Assembly (NCBI RefSeq): GCF_965216415.1
Contig: NZ_CBDCFU010000002.1
Length of the DNA: 64,000 nt
Direction: 5' to 3' (one strand)
DNA from: Marivita sp003149565
Lineage (GTDB): Bacteria; Pseudomonadota; Alphaproteobacteria; Rhodobacterales; Rhodobacteraceae
The position numbers were made by a program, and so were the translations under genes. Numbering within the stretch: position 1 is the first letter of the stretch; each line of letters starts with the position of its first letter. Shown in pieces: positions 40,086 to 48,373 of this stretch. A model generated the notes under the pieces. That model was not told where the DNA came from. It worked only from the letters and a program-made list of their open reading frames with translations, and ran no database searches.

Positions 40086-41042
40086 TCAGGCGCCCTTGGG
40101 CATAACCGCAGTCCAGATCGGGCCGATGATCTTGACCCCGATGGGGATCAGAATCAGGCCCCAGATGAAGCCCAGCACGAAATCAATTCCTGCCGTGATG
40201 ACCCATTCCATGAAGGGCTGCCCACCGCCGTAATCCACTGCAAGATGATGGATTGTGTCTTCCGGAGCATGCCATCCCATCTGCGCAATGGAATGCACGA
40301 TGATCGACCCGCCAACCCAAAGCATGGCGGCTGTGCCCACGACGGTCAGCGTTTTCAACAGCCACGGCATGAACTTCACGATGCCGCGCCCCAGTGCGCG
40401 TGTCACACCAAGACGTCCAACCTGGGTGAGCCAAAGGCCGACATCATCCATTTTCACAATGACTGCGACCGCACCATAGACCGCGAGCGTGACCATGATA
40501 CCGACAAGAGCCAGAGTCGCGCCCTGCATCCAGATATTGCCATCCTCGATCACCGACAAAGCAATCGTCATGATCTCTGCCGACAGGATGAAATCCGTCT
40601 TGATCGCCCCTTTGACCTTTTCTTCCTCGATATGCATGGGGTCGGCGATGTCGTGGCTGCCATCCGGCCCACCGGAGTGATCGTCATGTGGCATCAGCAC
40701 ATGTACGATTTTCTCTGCCCCCTCGAAACACAGGTAACTGCCGCCCAGGATCAGCAAAGGCGGGATCATCCACGGTGCAAAACTCGACATCAGCAGCGCG
40801 GCCGGCAACAGGAACACCAACTTGTTGATCAGGGAGCCGCGCGCAATCCGCCAGATAATCGGCAACTCGCGCGCCGGTTCAAACCCCTGGAGGTATTTCG
40901 GCGTCACCGCCGCGTCGTCGATCAGAACGCCTGCGGTTTTCGATCCGGCTTTCGCAGCCGCTGCTCCGATATCGTCAACCGAAGCCGCCGCCACTTTTGC
41001 GATGCCTGCGACGTCGTCCAACAGCGCCAACAAACCACTCAT
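40086..41042 (-). CDS. DUF808 (YedI-like) membrane protein
   Basis: The 318-residue protein has the DUF808 pattern: a soluble N-terminus SGLLALLDDVAGIAKVAAASVDDIGAAAAKAG and GVLIDDAAVTPKYL, then about six or seven membrane helices, with GAIKTDFILSAEIM in the middle. The function is unknown. The start at 41042 is favoured over a frame reaching 41288, because the conserved start SGLLALLDD follows it. It is 11 bp downstream of the DoxX-like gene on the same strand. Confidence 0.88.
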   Translation of the reverse strand: MSGLLALLDDVAGIAKVAAASVDDIGAAAAKAGSKTAGVLIDDAAVTPKYLQGFEPARELPIIWRIARGSLINKLVFLLPAALLMSSFAPWMIPPLLILGGSYLCFEGAEKIVHVLMPHDDHSGGPDGSHDIADPMHIEEEKVKGAIKTDFILSAEIMTIALSVIEDGNIWMQGATLALVGIMVTLAVYGAVAVIVKMDDVGLWLTQVGRLGVTRALGRGIVKFMPWLLKTLTVVGTAAMLWVGGSIIVHSIAQMGWHAPEDTIHHLAVDYGGGQPFMEWVITAGIDFVLGFIWGLILIPIGVKIIGPIWTAVMPKGA

Positions 41043-41053
41043 ACCTGATCTCC

Positions 41054-41431
41054 TTACCCGGCTCTGCCCAAGACATAGCGCCCCGGGCCCTGAGCTGCCA
41101 GCACAAGGCATCCGCCTGCAATGGCCCAGTTCTTCACGAAAATGCTCATCTGCCACGGATCGGACGGGATAAAGTGGAAGCCACTTGTTCCCATGCAATA
41201 GAGCGCCAGCAGAACCGAAACCGGGCGGACGGCCCATCCGGCCAAAAGCGAAATACCGGCGACCGCGTTGAACAGCAGCGCAGGCCAAATCAAACCGGGC
41301 GGTAGGCCGCGATCCGCCAAAAGCAGCATCGCTGGTTCTGGATCGACGGTTTTCTGCACCGCACCTGCAAGAAACAGAAGCGCGATCAGCCCCCGCCCAA
41401 ACAAGACCGCGAGATCCGCCACCATGGGCAT
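41054..41431 (-). CDS. DoxX-like membrane protein
   Basis: The 125-residue protein has four membrane helices: VLFGRGLIALLFLAGAVQK, GLIWPALLFNAVAGISLLAGW, VSVLLALYCMGTSG and NWAIAGGCLVLAAQG. This is the four-helix pattern of the DoxX family. Function unknown; some members are subunits of thiosulfate:quinone oxidoreductase, but nothing supports that here. Starts at 41431 and 41425 are both possible. It is probably transcribed with the DUF808 gene and is divergent from the first GAPDH gene. Confidence 0.78.
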   Translation of the reverse strand: MPMVADLAVLFGRGLIALLFLAGAVQKTVDPEPAMLLLADRGLPPGLIWPALLFNAVAGISLLAGWAVRPVSVLLALYCMGTSGFHFIPSDPWQMSIFVKNWAIAGGCLVLAAQGPGRYVLGRAG

Positions 41432-41550
41432 TATTTCTGATTCCGCATCATCTATCGCGTGTTACCGCAAACTGTCCGAGGGCGTTAGCGCCATCATATA
41501 CCCGATCTGCACCTTTTGCGCTAACATACTGTCAAACAATGCCTTTTTTA

Positions 41551-41595
41551 CTTTGCGCTTGCAGCATACATCCGTATACGGACGTCAACGCAAAG
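41551..41595 (+). promoter_or_regulatory. Nested palindromes in the leader or promoter of gap-1
   Basis: CTTTGCG (41551-41557) and CGCAAAG (41589-41595) enclose a perfect 12-bp palindrome TCCGTATACGGA (41571-41582). TTGCGC (41553-41558) and TATACG (41575-41580) resemble promoter boxes 16 bases apart, so the palindrome would cover the -10 box. This is compatible with a repressor site; the regulator is unknown. Confidence 0.45.
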
Positions 41596-41610
41596 CGCAG
41601 GAGACACCCC

Positions 41611-42615
41611 ATGACCGTCACACTTGGTATCAATGGTTTCGGTCGGATCGGCCGCTGCACCCTCGCCCATATCGCCGAAAGCTCGCGCAACGATGTGCAG
41701 GTGGTCAAGATCAACGCGACTGGTCCGATTGAGACAAACGCGCATCTGCTGCGCTATGACAGTGTACACGGCCGCTTCGGTGGCGAAGTGTCGGTCAAGG
41801 GCAACACGATGGATCTTGGCCGCGGTCCGATGGAAGTCTTCTCGACCTACGACCCGCAGGAGCTTGACTGGTCGGGCTGCGACGTGGTTCTCGAATGCAC
41901 GGGCAAATTCAATGACGGCGAAAAAGCCAGCGTTCACATGGAGCGCGGTGCAAAATCCGTTTTGATCTCTGCGCCTGCGAAGAACGTTCAGAAAACCATC
42001 GTCTACGGTGTGAACCATCGCTCGCTGGTAGGCGGCGATACGATGATCTCGAACGGGTCCTGCACAACCAATTGCCTTGCCCCCCTGGCCAAGGTTCTGG
42101 ACGAAGCGTTTGGGATTGAGTCGGGCATCATGACCACGATTCACTCCTACACCGGCGATCAGCCGACGCTGGATCGGCGCCACGCAGATCTCTATCGCGC
42201 GCGCGCTGCCGCAATGGCAATGATCCCGACCTCCACAGGTGCCGCCAAAGCCTTGGGCGAGGTGTTGCCCAACCTCAAAGGCAAGCTTGATGGCTCTGCT
42301 GTGCGGGTTCCGACGCCGAATGTGTCGGCCGTGGACCTCACATTCTACGCCGGCAAAGATGTCACGGTGGGAGATGTGAACGAAGTCGTGCGCGACGCGG
42401 CTGCAACCCATATGGGCACGGTTCTGGCCTACGATCCTGAGCCCAAGGTTTCCATCGACTTCAATCACACCACACAGTCATCCATCTTCGCCCCTGACCA
42501 GACCAAAGTGGTCGGCAAGCGTATGGTGCGTGTGCTGGCATGGTACGACAATGAGTGGGGTTTCTCGGCGCGGATGGCGGATGTCGCAGGCGCGATGGGC
42601 CGGCTGCTGCACTGA
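41611..42615 (+). CDS. gap: Glyceraldehyde-3-phosphate dehydrogenase, paralog 1 (altered cofactor site)
   Basis: The 334-residue enzyme oxidises glyceraldehyde-3-phosphate with phosphate and NAD(P). The Rossmann motif is INGFGRIGRC, the catalytic cysteine is C151 (SNGSCTTNCLAP), and the catalytic histidine lies in HSYTGDQ. At the position that selects NAD, this protein has INATG with A36, while paralog 2 and most NAD-dependent enzymes have Asp. Loss of this acidic residue suggests NADP or mixed use, as in gluconeogenic or photosynthetic enzymes. GCAGGAG lies 10-16 bases before the ATG. It ends with a strong terminator. Confidence 0.95.
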   Translation: MTVTLGINGFGRIGRCTLAHIAESSRNDVQVVKINATGPIETNAHLLRYDSVHGRFGGEVSVKGNTMDLGRGPMEVFSTYDPQELDWSGCDVVLECTGKFNDGEKASVHMERGAKSVLISAPAKNVQKTIVYGVNHRSLVGGDTMISNGSCTTNCLAPLAKVLDEAFGIESGIMTTIHSYTGDQPTLDRRHADLYRARAAAMAMIPTSTGAAKALGEVLPNLKGKLDGSAVRVPTPNVSAVDLTFYAGKDVTVGDVNEVVRDAAATHMGTVLAYDPEPKVSIDFNHTTQSSIFAPDQTKVVGKRMVRVLAWYDNEWGFSARMADVAGAMGRLLH

Positions 42616-42678
42616 TCTTTCAGTCGCTTCGCCATTTTGACAGCCCGGTCACGAGACGAGAAACGGTCAAATTTTCAG

Positions 42679-42716
42679 CCGCCCCTGTCGAGAGTGCTTC
42701 GACAGGGGCGGTTTTG
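42679..42716 (+). terminator. Intrinsic terminator of gap-1
   Basis: A 13-bp perfect stem CCGCCCCTGTCGA / TCGACAGGGGCGG encloses GAGTGCT and is followed by TTTTGCGTTT. Confidence 0.92.
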
Positions 42717-42837
42717 CGTTTAATTACCAGGTTTTTCCCCCACATTCTTCGGCGCACCCCTGCTGCGTTTTTCTCTCGGCTTGCGCTCTGTTACGCTCAT
42801 CTGAATCCAACCGTGGAAACCGCGAGGAGAGCAGAGA

Positions 42838-44097
42838 GTGACTCATATCTTTTCAGGCATCTGGGCGCTGTTGCTGGGCATTCTCTTCATCATGCTGGGC
42901 AACGGCATGCACTTCACCCTCATCGGTCTGCGCGGCGCCATCGAAGGATTTTCCGCCAACGAACTGGCTATCGTCGCTTCAGGTTATTTCCTTGGCTTCC
43001 TTTCAGGAGCAAGGCTGACGCCGGGGATGATCAAACGCGTGGGGCATGTGCGTGTCTTTGCGGCGCTTGGCAGCTTCATGTCTGCCGGTCTTATCGCGTT
43101 TCCGCTTCTGACCGATCCGATCCTCTGGACACTGGTGCGTGTGCTTGTCGGCTTCTGTATGTCCGGCATCTACGTCACAGCTGAAAGCTGGCTCAACGCC
43201 TCGGCCACCAATGAAACGCGAGGCAAGATCCTGTCTGCTTACATGATCGCCCAAACGCTTGGCATCATCGGCGCGCAGGGCCTTCTGACATTTGGTGAGG
43301 CCGCAACGGCAGGTCTTTTCATTGGCGCGTCTATCCTTGTGTCGATTTCCTTTGGACCAATCCTGTTGTCAGTGACACCAACACCGGCGGCAGATGTCAC
43401 CCGGCCAATGGCTCTAAGGACGCTTTTCAAGGGGTCGCCTTTGGGGACGGTTGGTATTTTTCTGTTGGGCACAATCTATGCCATCCAATCCGGCATGGGT
43501 GCCGTCTACGGCACACAGGTCGGCATGAGCGCGAATGAGATTTCGCTGTTCATTGCCATGTTGTTTGGCGGAGCGCTGCTGTTGCAGGTTCCCATTGGCT
43601 GGCTGTCTGACCGCATGGACCGCCGCATGCTGATCCTCGGATGTTCCGCATTGGGGGCTGTGTTCTGCATCCTGGGATGGATCAATGATGCCAGCATCGT
43701 GCTCTTAATGGGGACAGCCTTTCTGACAGGTGGAGTCACGACACCGCTTTATGCCCTGATCCTTGCCTACACCAATGATGCACTTGATGCCGAAGACATG
43801 CCCGCCGCATCCGGCGGCTTGGTTCTGACCTTCGGGGTTGGGGCTATTCTGGGTCCCCTCGGTGCCGGCAGCGCCATGGAGGCCGTTGGCCCGCAAGCAT
43901 TCTGGCTGGTCCTGGGCGTGCTGTTCGTCGCCATCGCAGCCTATTCCGCCTACCGGATGACACAACGCCCGGCAGCTCCCGTCAGCGAGACTGACAGTTA
44001 CCTGGGTGTCGTGCCAACCGCGTCCCAGGTTGCGGTCGAAGCTGCGGGCGCGTGGGCGGTCGACCAAGCGGAGCTCGAACGCGAGGCCGATGCCTGA
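42838..44097 (+). CDS. Major facilitator superfamily transporter (YcaD-like)
   Basis: The 419-residue inner-membrane protein has twelve predicted helices. Cues are GYFLGFLSGARLTPGMIKRVGHVRV in loop 2-3, VRVLVGFCMSGIYVTAESWLNA in helix 4-5 and GWLSDRMDRRMLILG in the second half, the latter being a D-R-x-x-R-R MFS signature. This combination, especially TAESWLN, is that of YcaD-type carriers of unknown substrate. The start is GTG at 42838 with GAGGAGAG upstream. The C-terminus is a polar tail. Confidence 0.9.
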   Translation: MTHIFSGIWALLLGILFIMLGNGMHFTLIGLRGAIEGFSANELAIVASGYFLGFLSGARLTPGMIKRVGHVRVFAALGSFMSAGLIAFPLLTDPILWTLVRVLVGFCMSGIYVTAESWLNASATNETRGKILSAYMIAQTLGIIGAQGLLTFGEAATAGLFIGASILVSISFGPILLSVTPTPAADVTRPMALRTLFKGSPLGTVGIFLLGTIYAIQSGMGAVYGTQVGMSANEISLFIAMLFGGALLLQVPIGWLSDRMDRRMLILGCSALGAVFCILGWINDASIVLLMGTAFLTGGVTTPLYALILAYTNDALDAEDMPAASGGLVLTFGVGAILGPLGAGSAMEAVGPQAFWLVLGVLFVAIAAYSAYRMTQRPAAPVSETDSYLGVVPTASQVAVEAAGAWAVDQAELEREADA

Positions 44098-44559
44098 GAC
44101 CGAAAAACCGGCAAGGAAATGGCTCTAAACCTGAGTTGGACACGCGCGTTTTGGGACCGCCGACCAATATCGGTTGGGCACATCATGGACCATCTTCAGA
44201 GCATCACCGCCTCACATCACGGCACTGGAGGCCTTGGTAATCTGGGCTGTGGTCACAGGCGTCAAGACAGTGCCGGATGGAGTCAGAACAGACCCGTGAC
44301 ATTCCAGCCATCTACCATACCAGTATCCCTGCAGGTCCTGATCGTCGCGCACACCCTCTGCTTGGCTCAGCCGACGGCACGGTCAAAGCTCATTTGATCG
44401 GCATTTACCGGAATGCGGATGTGGCCGGACGTGGTGCTTTTGTCAGCCTTTTTTATCCTAGACCTGATGTCGATCCCGCACGCGCCATCCGATGTGGCTG
44501 CGTGACAAGGCCGACCGGCTCTGGCATTCTATCGTTCGGAGCAGAGAGGCACGACGGGC
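44098..44559. other. Spacer without recognisable gene
   Basis: I find no gene I can support in these 462 bases. Open frames at 44119-44397 and 44277-44618 encode sequences with no family-like pattern, and the second overlaps the small membrane-protein gene at 44560. The stretch could be a decayed gene or regulatory DNA for the genes around gap-2. Confidence 0.45.
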
Positions 44560-44703
44560 ATGACCAATTCACTGGCAATCGGGTTGGGGTTGCTGATCCT
44601 TGGCGGATTGGCGGTTGACGCGTTCCTGACCGGCGGTGACGGGTTCATGTTCCTCGCAGGCAAGGGCCTGGAGCTGCTGGAGTGGATCGCGTTCTGGCGC
44701 TGA
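44560..44703 (+). CDS. 47-aa membrane microprotein upstream of gap-2
   Basis: The reading frame is 48 codons long and encodes a protein starting MTNSLAIGLGLLILGG. It carries one or two hydrophobic segments, then GGDGFMFLAGKGLELLEWIAFWR at the C-terminus, with aromatic residues at the membrane edge. GAGAGG lies 8-13 bases upstream. Similar short proteins beside gap genes in Rhodobacterales are, from memory, sometimes mislabelled as GAPDH. I do not know their function. Confidence 0.7.
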   Translation: MTNSLAIGLGLLILGGLAVDAFLTGGDGFMFLAGKGLELLEWIAFWR

Positions 44704-44718
44704 CGCGGCCCGCAAAGC

Positions 44719-45429
44719 CTAACGCAAATCCCGCAGTGCCTTGGGTCTGAGACTGGCCTGAGTGGCCGAGAACGGCAAATTCATGTTGGTCTGGGTCTTG
44801 GCCACCACAATGTCGTGGTAATAGTTCCAATTGTGCATGTTCGCTTCGGTCAAAGGTTTGAAAAATGCGCAGCCGGCACCGTGTGTCAGCTCGTACAGGT
44901 TCATCCAGTTGTTCATGTAAAACCGTGCACGTTCGTAATCGAGCACCTTCGCCCCATCGCCATCGCGGATGAGAGAGTTGATGTGGCGGGCAAAGGGCTC
45001 GAACCGCGCCGCCTCTGAGGTGATAAAGATCAGCGACACAAATGCCTTTTTGTCCTCTTGATTGCGCTGCGGCCCCGAAACTTCGAGCGCTCCGTGAATA
45101 TGCGTGAGGTTGAAAGGATGCGGCAGGGGTTTCCGGGCATAGCTCTCTTCGACCTCACTCAACCGGTGCCCGTTGATGACCTTCACGTAATACGGAGCCT
45201 GGGTCTGGATGCCGATCGATACGGATTTGGATTTATTTTTCAGTGTGCCCGTCAGCGTCACCTCAAGCAGCCCTTGAGGGTTTTCATTGAACGAGCGGCG
45301 GAGCGCTTCGATCATCTCGAGATACTGCCCGCCCAGAATATCAAAACTTTGTGCCATGACCGACCCATCAAATCGCGTCTGGCGGCGGAACTCACCGTTC
45401 AAAAAGAAATATCGGAGGAACGGATCCAC
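44719..45429 (-). CDS. Unrecognised 236-aa protein
   Basis: I do not recognise this protein. It has no signal or membrane helix. The N-terminus GEFRRQTRFDGSVMAQSFDILGGQYLEMIEALRRSF looks helical, followed by a beta-rich part with LLEVTLTGTLKNKSKSVSIGIQ and a mixed region with RARFYMNNWMNLYELTHGAGCAFFKPLTEANMHNWNYYHD. The first possible start is the GTG at 45429; an ATG at 45357 (MAQSFD) would make a 212-residue protein, and neither has a clear ribosome site. It is divergent from gap-2. Confidence 0.65.
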   Translation of the reverse strand: MDPFLRYFFLNGEFRRQTRFDGSVMAQSFDILGGQYLEMIEALRRSFNENPQGLLEVTLTGTLKNKSKSVSIGIQTQAPYYVKVINGHRLSEVEESYARKPLPHPFNLTHIHGALEVSGPQRNQEDKKAFVSLIFITSEAARFEPFARHINSLIRDGDGAKVLDYERARFYMNNWMNLYELTHGAGCAFFKPLTEANMHNWNYYHDIVVAKTQTNMNLPFSATQASLRPKALRDLR

Positions 45430-45575
45430 CGCTGGAACGTCTGTAAAACAATAGACACATGATAGGCATGGGGGATGCCGTCTGTCAAAATTGAAGCCGT
45501 TTGCACCGCAAGGAATTTCGGCACCACCACGCCACGTTCACGGCGGCAGACATCTTGGGCACGGCGGCGCATCGC

Positions 45576-45613
45576 TTGACAGCTTTGCCGGGTTCTGTTT
45601 GTTAGCGATAACA
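45576..45613 (+). promoter_or_regulatory. Promoter with LacI-type palindrome upstream of gap-2
   Basis: TTGACA (45576-45581) is a perfect -35 box. The near-perfect palindrome TGTTAGCGATAACA (45600-45613) lies where the -10 box and start site should be. Its form, an even palindrome with central CG and flanking GTTA / TAAC, is that of operators for LacI/GalR-family repressors. The gap-2 start follows at 45657. The repressor is not in the window. Confidence 0.5.
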
Positions 45614-45656
45614 GAACTGGGCAGCATCTCCTGTCGAAACCAGTGAGGACACGCAA

Positions 45657-46658
45657 ATGAGCACCAAAGTCGCCATCAACGGATTCGGACGCATCGGCCG
45701 CAACATCCTGCGCGCCATCATCGAGTCCGGTCGGACCGATATCGAGGTTATCGCCATCAATGATCTCGGACCGGTCGAAACCAACGCGCATCTTCTGCAA
45801 TATGACAGTGTGCATGGCCGCTTCCCTGTCGAGGTCAAAACATCGGAAGACACGATCGATGTAGGCCGTGGCCCGATCAAAGTCACATCGATGCGCAACC
45901 CTGCCGATCTGCCGTGGTCTGATGTCGATGTTGTGCTCGAGTGCACCGGCATATTCACCAGCAAAGAGGCCTGCCAGGCGCATCTCGAAAACGGGGCAAG
46001 CCGGGTTCTGATCTCGGCGCCGGGCAAGGATGCGGATAAGACCATCGTCTACGGCGTCAACCATGACAGCCTGACATCAGACGATCTGGTTGTCTCGAAC
46101 GCGTCCTGCACGACCAACTGCCTGTCCCCTGTCGCCTATGTGCTGAACAATGCCATCGGCATCGAGCGCGGCTTCATGACCACGATTCACAGCTACACAG
46201 GCGACCAGCCGACGCTGGACACGATGCACAAGGATCTCTATCGCGCACGCGCTGCGGCACTGAGCATGATCCCGACCTCCACCGGCGCGGCAAAGGCCGT
46301 TGGTCTGGTGCTTCCGGAATTGAACGGCAAACTGGACGGCGTGGCGATCCGCGTGCCGACGCCGAACGTGTCGGTCGTCGACCTCACTTTCACTGCCTCG
46401 CGCGACACGACTGTTGAGGAAATCAACGACGCGATCCGCGCCGCCGCCGACGGCCCGCTCAAGGGTATCCTCGGTTATACCGACAAAAAGCTGGTCTCCA
46501 CCGATTTCAACCACGACCCGCATTCGTCGATCTTCCACACCGATCAGACCAAGGTGATGGACGGCAACATGGTCCGCATCCTGAGCTGGTATGACAATGA
46601 GTGGGGTTTCTCGAACCGCATGGCGGACACCGCAGTGGCGATGGGCAAGCTGATCTGA
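45657..46658 (+). CDS. gap: Glyceraldehyde-3-phosphate dehydrogenase, paralog 2 (NAD type)
   Basis: The 333-residue paralog is aligned residue for residue with the one at 41611-42615 and has the same catalytic cysteine C151 (SNASCTTNCLSP). It keeps the aspartate D36 in INDLG that selects NAD, so it is likely the glycolytic enzyme. GTGAGGACAC precedes the ATG at 45657. The two genes lie 3.0 kb apart in the same orientation, separated by an MFS carrier and a small membrane protein, which may reflect an old tandem duplication. Confidence 0.96.
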   Translation: MSTKVAINGFGRIGRNILRAIIESGRTDIEVIAINDLGPVETNAHLLQYDSVHGRFPVEVKTSEDTIDVGRGPIKVTSMRNPADLPWSDVDVVLECTGIFTSKEACQAHLENGASRVLISAPGKDADKTIVYGVNHDSLTSDDLVVSNASCTTNCLSPVAYVLNNAIGIERGFMTTIHSYTGDQPTLDTMHKDLYRARAAALSMIPTSTGAAKAVGLVLPELNGKLDGVAIRVPTPNVSVVDLTFTASRDTTVEEINDAIRAAADGPLKGILGYTDKKLVSTDFNHDPHSSIFHTDQTKVMDGNMVRILSWYDNEWGFSNRMADTAVAMGKLI

Positions 46659-46682
46659 GAAAATTTACCAGTTGGTAAAATC

Positions 46683-46718
46683 GACAAGGCCGGGCCCGCA
46701 GCCCGGCCTTGTCCGTTT
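46683..46718 (+). terminator. Terminator of gap-2
   Basis: GACAAGGCCGGGC and GCCCGGCCTTGTC form a 13-bp perfect stem around CCGCA, followed by CGTTT. A weaker TTTACCA / TGGTAAA stem lies just before it, at 46663-46679. Confidence 0.85.
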
Positions 46719-46857
46719 CGGACCCTTGCATCTCTTGCAAGGCGGGCTTTCGGCTGTGTCAGTTGTTCTGCGCCGCAGCATCCTTATCTTCATTCCCGTG
46801 ACTGGTAGCGCAAACAGCGCTCCGGCACAGGACCATAGAGCAAGGAAAGGACTGACA

Positions 46858-47022
46858 ATGGCCCATCTTATGTCTTCCCTGCGGAACCGTCTTGAAAAGC
46901 GGGCCGCCTACCATCGCACCGTTCGCGAAATCCGCGCCATGCCACTGGATGTGGCACTCGACCTGAACATTTATCAGGGCGATGCAGAACGGATCGCAGA
47001 AGAAGCGGTTTACGGAAAGTAA
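46858..47022 (+). CDS. Small DUF1127-like protein
   Basis: The 54-residue protein reads LRNRLEKRAAYHRTVREIRAMPLDVALDLNIYQGDAERIAEEAVYG. It is similar in size and pattern to DUF1127/YjiS proteins, arginine-rich helical proteins of Alphaproteobacteria that are linked to RNA turnover and phosphate metabolism in some species; the match is loose. AAGGAAAGG lies 9-17 bases before the ATG. The 180 bases upstream hold the gap-2 terminator. Confidence 0.65.
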   Translation: MAHLMSSLRNRLEKRAAYHRTVREIRAMPLDVALDLNIYQGDAERIAEEAVYGK

Positions 47023-47305
47023 ACCGCTTCCCCCAGAGCAGAGATCGGGAAACCTGTATCAGTGCAGAAGGATCGCTCCGGGTCCGGGCACGCCAACAAG
47101 CGCAAGTTCGAAAGCTCGCCAACTCAGCCCTGGCTCGTTGAAGGAGAGACCGCCTTGCTCGTTTCGCCCGTAGGGATGCCCCGCTGCGCCATTGGCAAAT
47201 GACTGCGGTAAACAAGATCGGCCAGCGTAGCCAATTGCCAAACTGTCGTATGCACCTCCGCTCTAATGCGGAGAGAATGGCCAGAGCTTTATCGTCAGGC
47301 AATCT
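47023..47305. other. Spacer without supported gene
   Basis: I see no gene in these 283 bases. A minus-strand frame at 47059-47241 and an overlapping one reaching 47302 have no recognisable product. The spacer separates a plus-strand small gene from the convergent coaD. Confidence 0.4.
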
Positions 47306-47803
47306 TTATCCGGAACCGAACTTTTTCATCAAAGACAGCCGCACCGGGGCGGTCACAAATTTTGACACGTCCCCGCCAAGCCGGGCAATTTCCTTGACCA
47401 GCTTGGAGGCGATGGCCTGATGGCGGGCTTCTGCCATGAGGAAAACGGTCTCGACACTGTCGTCGAGCGCCCGGTTCATGCCCACCATCTGAAACTCATA
47501 TTCGAAATCCGCGACGGCGCGCAGACCGCGGACAATAATCGTCGCGTCTACATCGCGGGCGCAGTCGATCAGAAGGTTTTCGAACGGGTGGACGACGATC
47601 TCGATCCCGGTTTGCTCTGCCAGAGACACGCATTCCGCCTCGATCATCGCAACCCGCTCCTCCAGATCGAAGAGCGGACCTTTGTCGCGGTTGATCGCGA
47701 CGCCGATCACAAGCCGATCCACCAGAGCCGCTGCACGGCGGATGATGTCGATATGGCCCATAGTGATCGGGTCAAATGTCCCGGGGTAAAGACCGATGCG
47801 CAT
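47306..47803 (-). CDS. coaD: Phosphopantetheine adenylyltransferase
   Basis: CoaD makes dephospho-CoA from 4'-phosphopantetheine and ATP, the fourth step of CoA synthesis. The 165 residues begin with the nucleotidyl-transferase motif GLYPGTFDPITMGHIDII (T/HxGH type) and contain RGLRAVADFEYEFQM for substrate binding. The more usual C-terminal ISSTxxR motif is seen as ASKLVKEIARLGGDV. The ATG at 47803 is better than a TTG two codons earlier and follows CCGGAGAC. Confidence 0.94.
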   Translation of the reverse strand: MRIGLYPGTFDPITMGHIDIIRRAAALVDRLVIGVAINRDKGPLFDLEERVAMIEAECVSLAEQTGIEIVVHPFENLLIDCARDVDATIIVRGLRAVADFEYEFQMVGMNRALDDSVETVFLMAEARHQAIASKLVKEIARLGGDVSKFVTAPVRLSLMKKFGSG

Positions 47804-47884
47804 GGGCAAGTCTCCGGCAAGTCGTCAGTTGCGCCTGTCTGGCATCAAAGCGCATCGGAGTTCAAGTCTAAGTCGGGATGAGGC

Positions 47885-48319
47885 CTAGTGCCCCATGATC
47901 ATGCCTTCCAGAGCATTCCGTTCCATCGCCAATTCCGTCAGTCGTGCTTTGACAACGTCACCAATGGTGATCAGGCCCACCAATTTTCCGTCTTCGACAA
48001 CGGGCATGTGCCGAAACCGTCCATCGGTCATCAGCGTCAGGATATGATCCGCGTCGTCATTGCGCCCGCAAGTCACCAGCTTTGAGGTCATATAGCTTTC
48101 GGCGGTGTCGGACAGACAGCTCGCACCCCTGTTGGCCAGCTCGCGCACGATGTCGCGCTCGGACAGAATGCCAAGGGCGGTTTCACCGTCATTCGAGACA
48201 ACCACCGTCCCGATACGCTTTTCAGAAAGGATTTTTGCCACGTCAGAAATCGTGGTTCCGGATGTCACCGTCACCACAGCGTCTGTGGCTTTGCTTTTGA
48301 GAATATGATGAACTTGCAT
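47885..48319 (-). CDS. Stand-alone CBS-domain-pair protein
   Basis: The 144-residue protein is a pair of CBS domains (residues 8-65 and 75-132): AVVTVTSGTTISDVAKILSEKRIGTVVV, GILSERDIVRELANRG and MTSKLVTCGRNDDADHILTLM, RFRHMPVVEDGKLVGLITIGDVVK. Such pairs bind adenosine nucleotides and regulate partner proteins. GGAGGACAGACC precedes the ATG. The partner cannot be named. Confidence 0.93.
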   Translation of the reverse strand: MQVHHILKSKATDAVVTVTSGTTISDVAKILSEKRIGTVVVSNDGETALGILSERDIVRELANRGASCLSDTAESYMTSKLVTCGRNDDADHILTLMTDGRFRHMPVVEDGKLVGLITIGDVVKARLTELAMERNALEGMIMGH

Positions 48320-48373
48320 GGTCTGTCCTCCGGTCCCTGTGCCCTTTCAGGGTCCTCACAGACCCCTGTCCTG

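Noticed and set aside
44277..44618. Open frame of 113 codons
   Set aside because: Its sequence has no fold-like or family-like pattern and it overlaps a better supported small membrane-protein gene.
47059..47302. Minus-strand frames as a decayed gene
   Set aside because: Neither frame gives a recognisable protein, and no start with a ribosome site fits; they could not be joined into one credible product.
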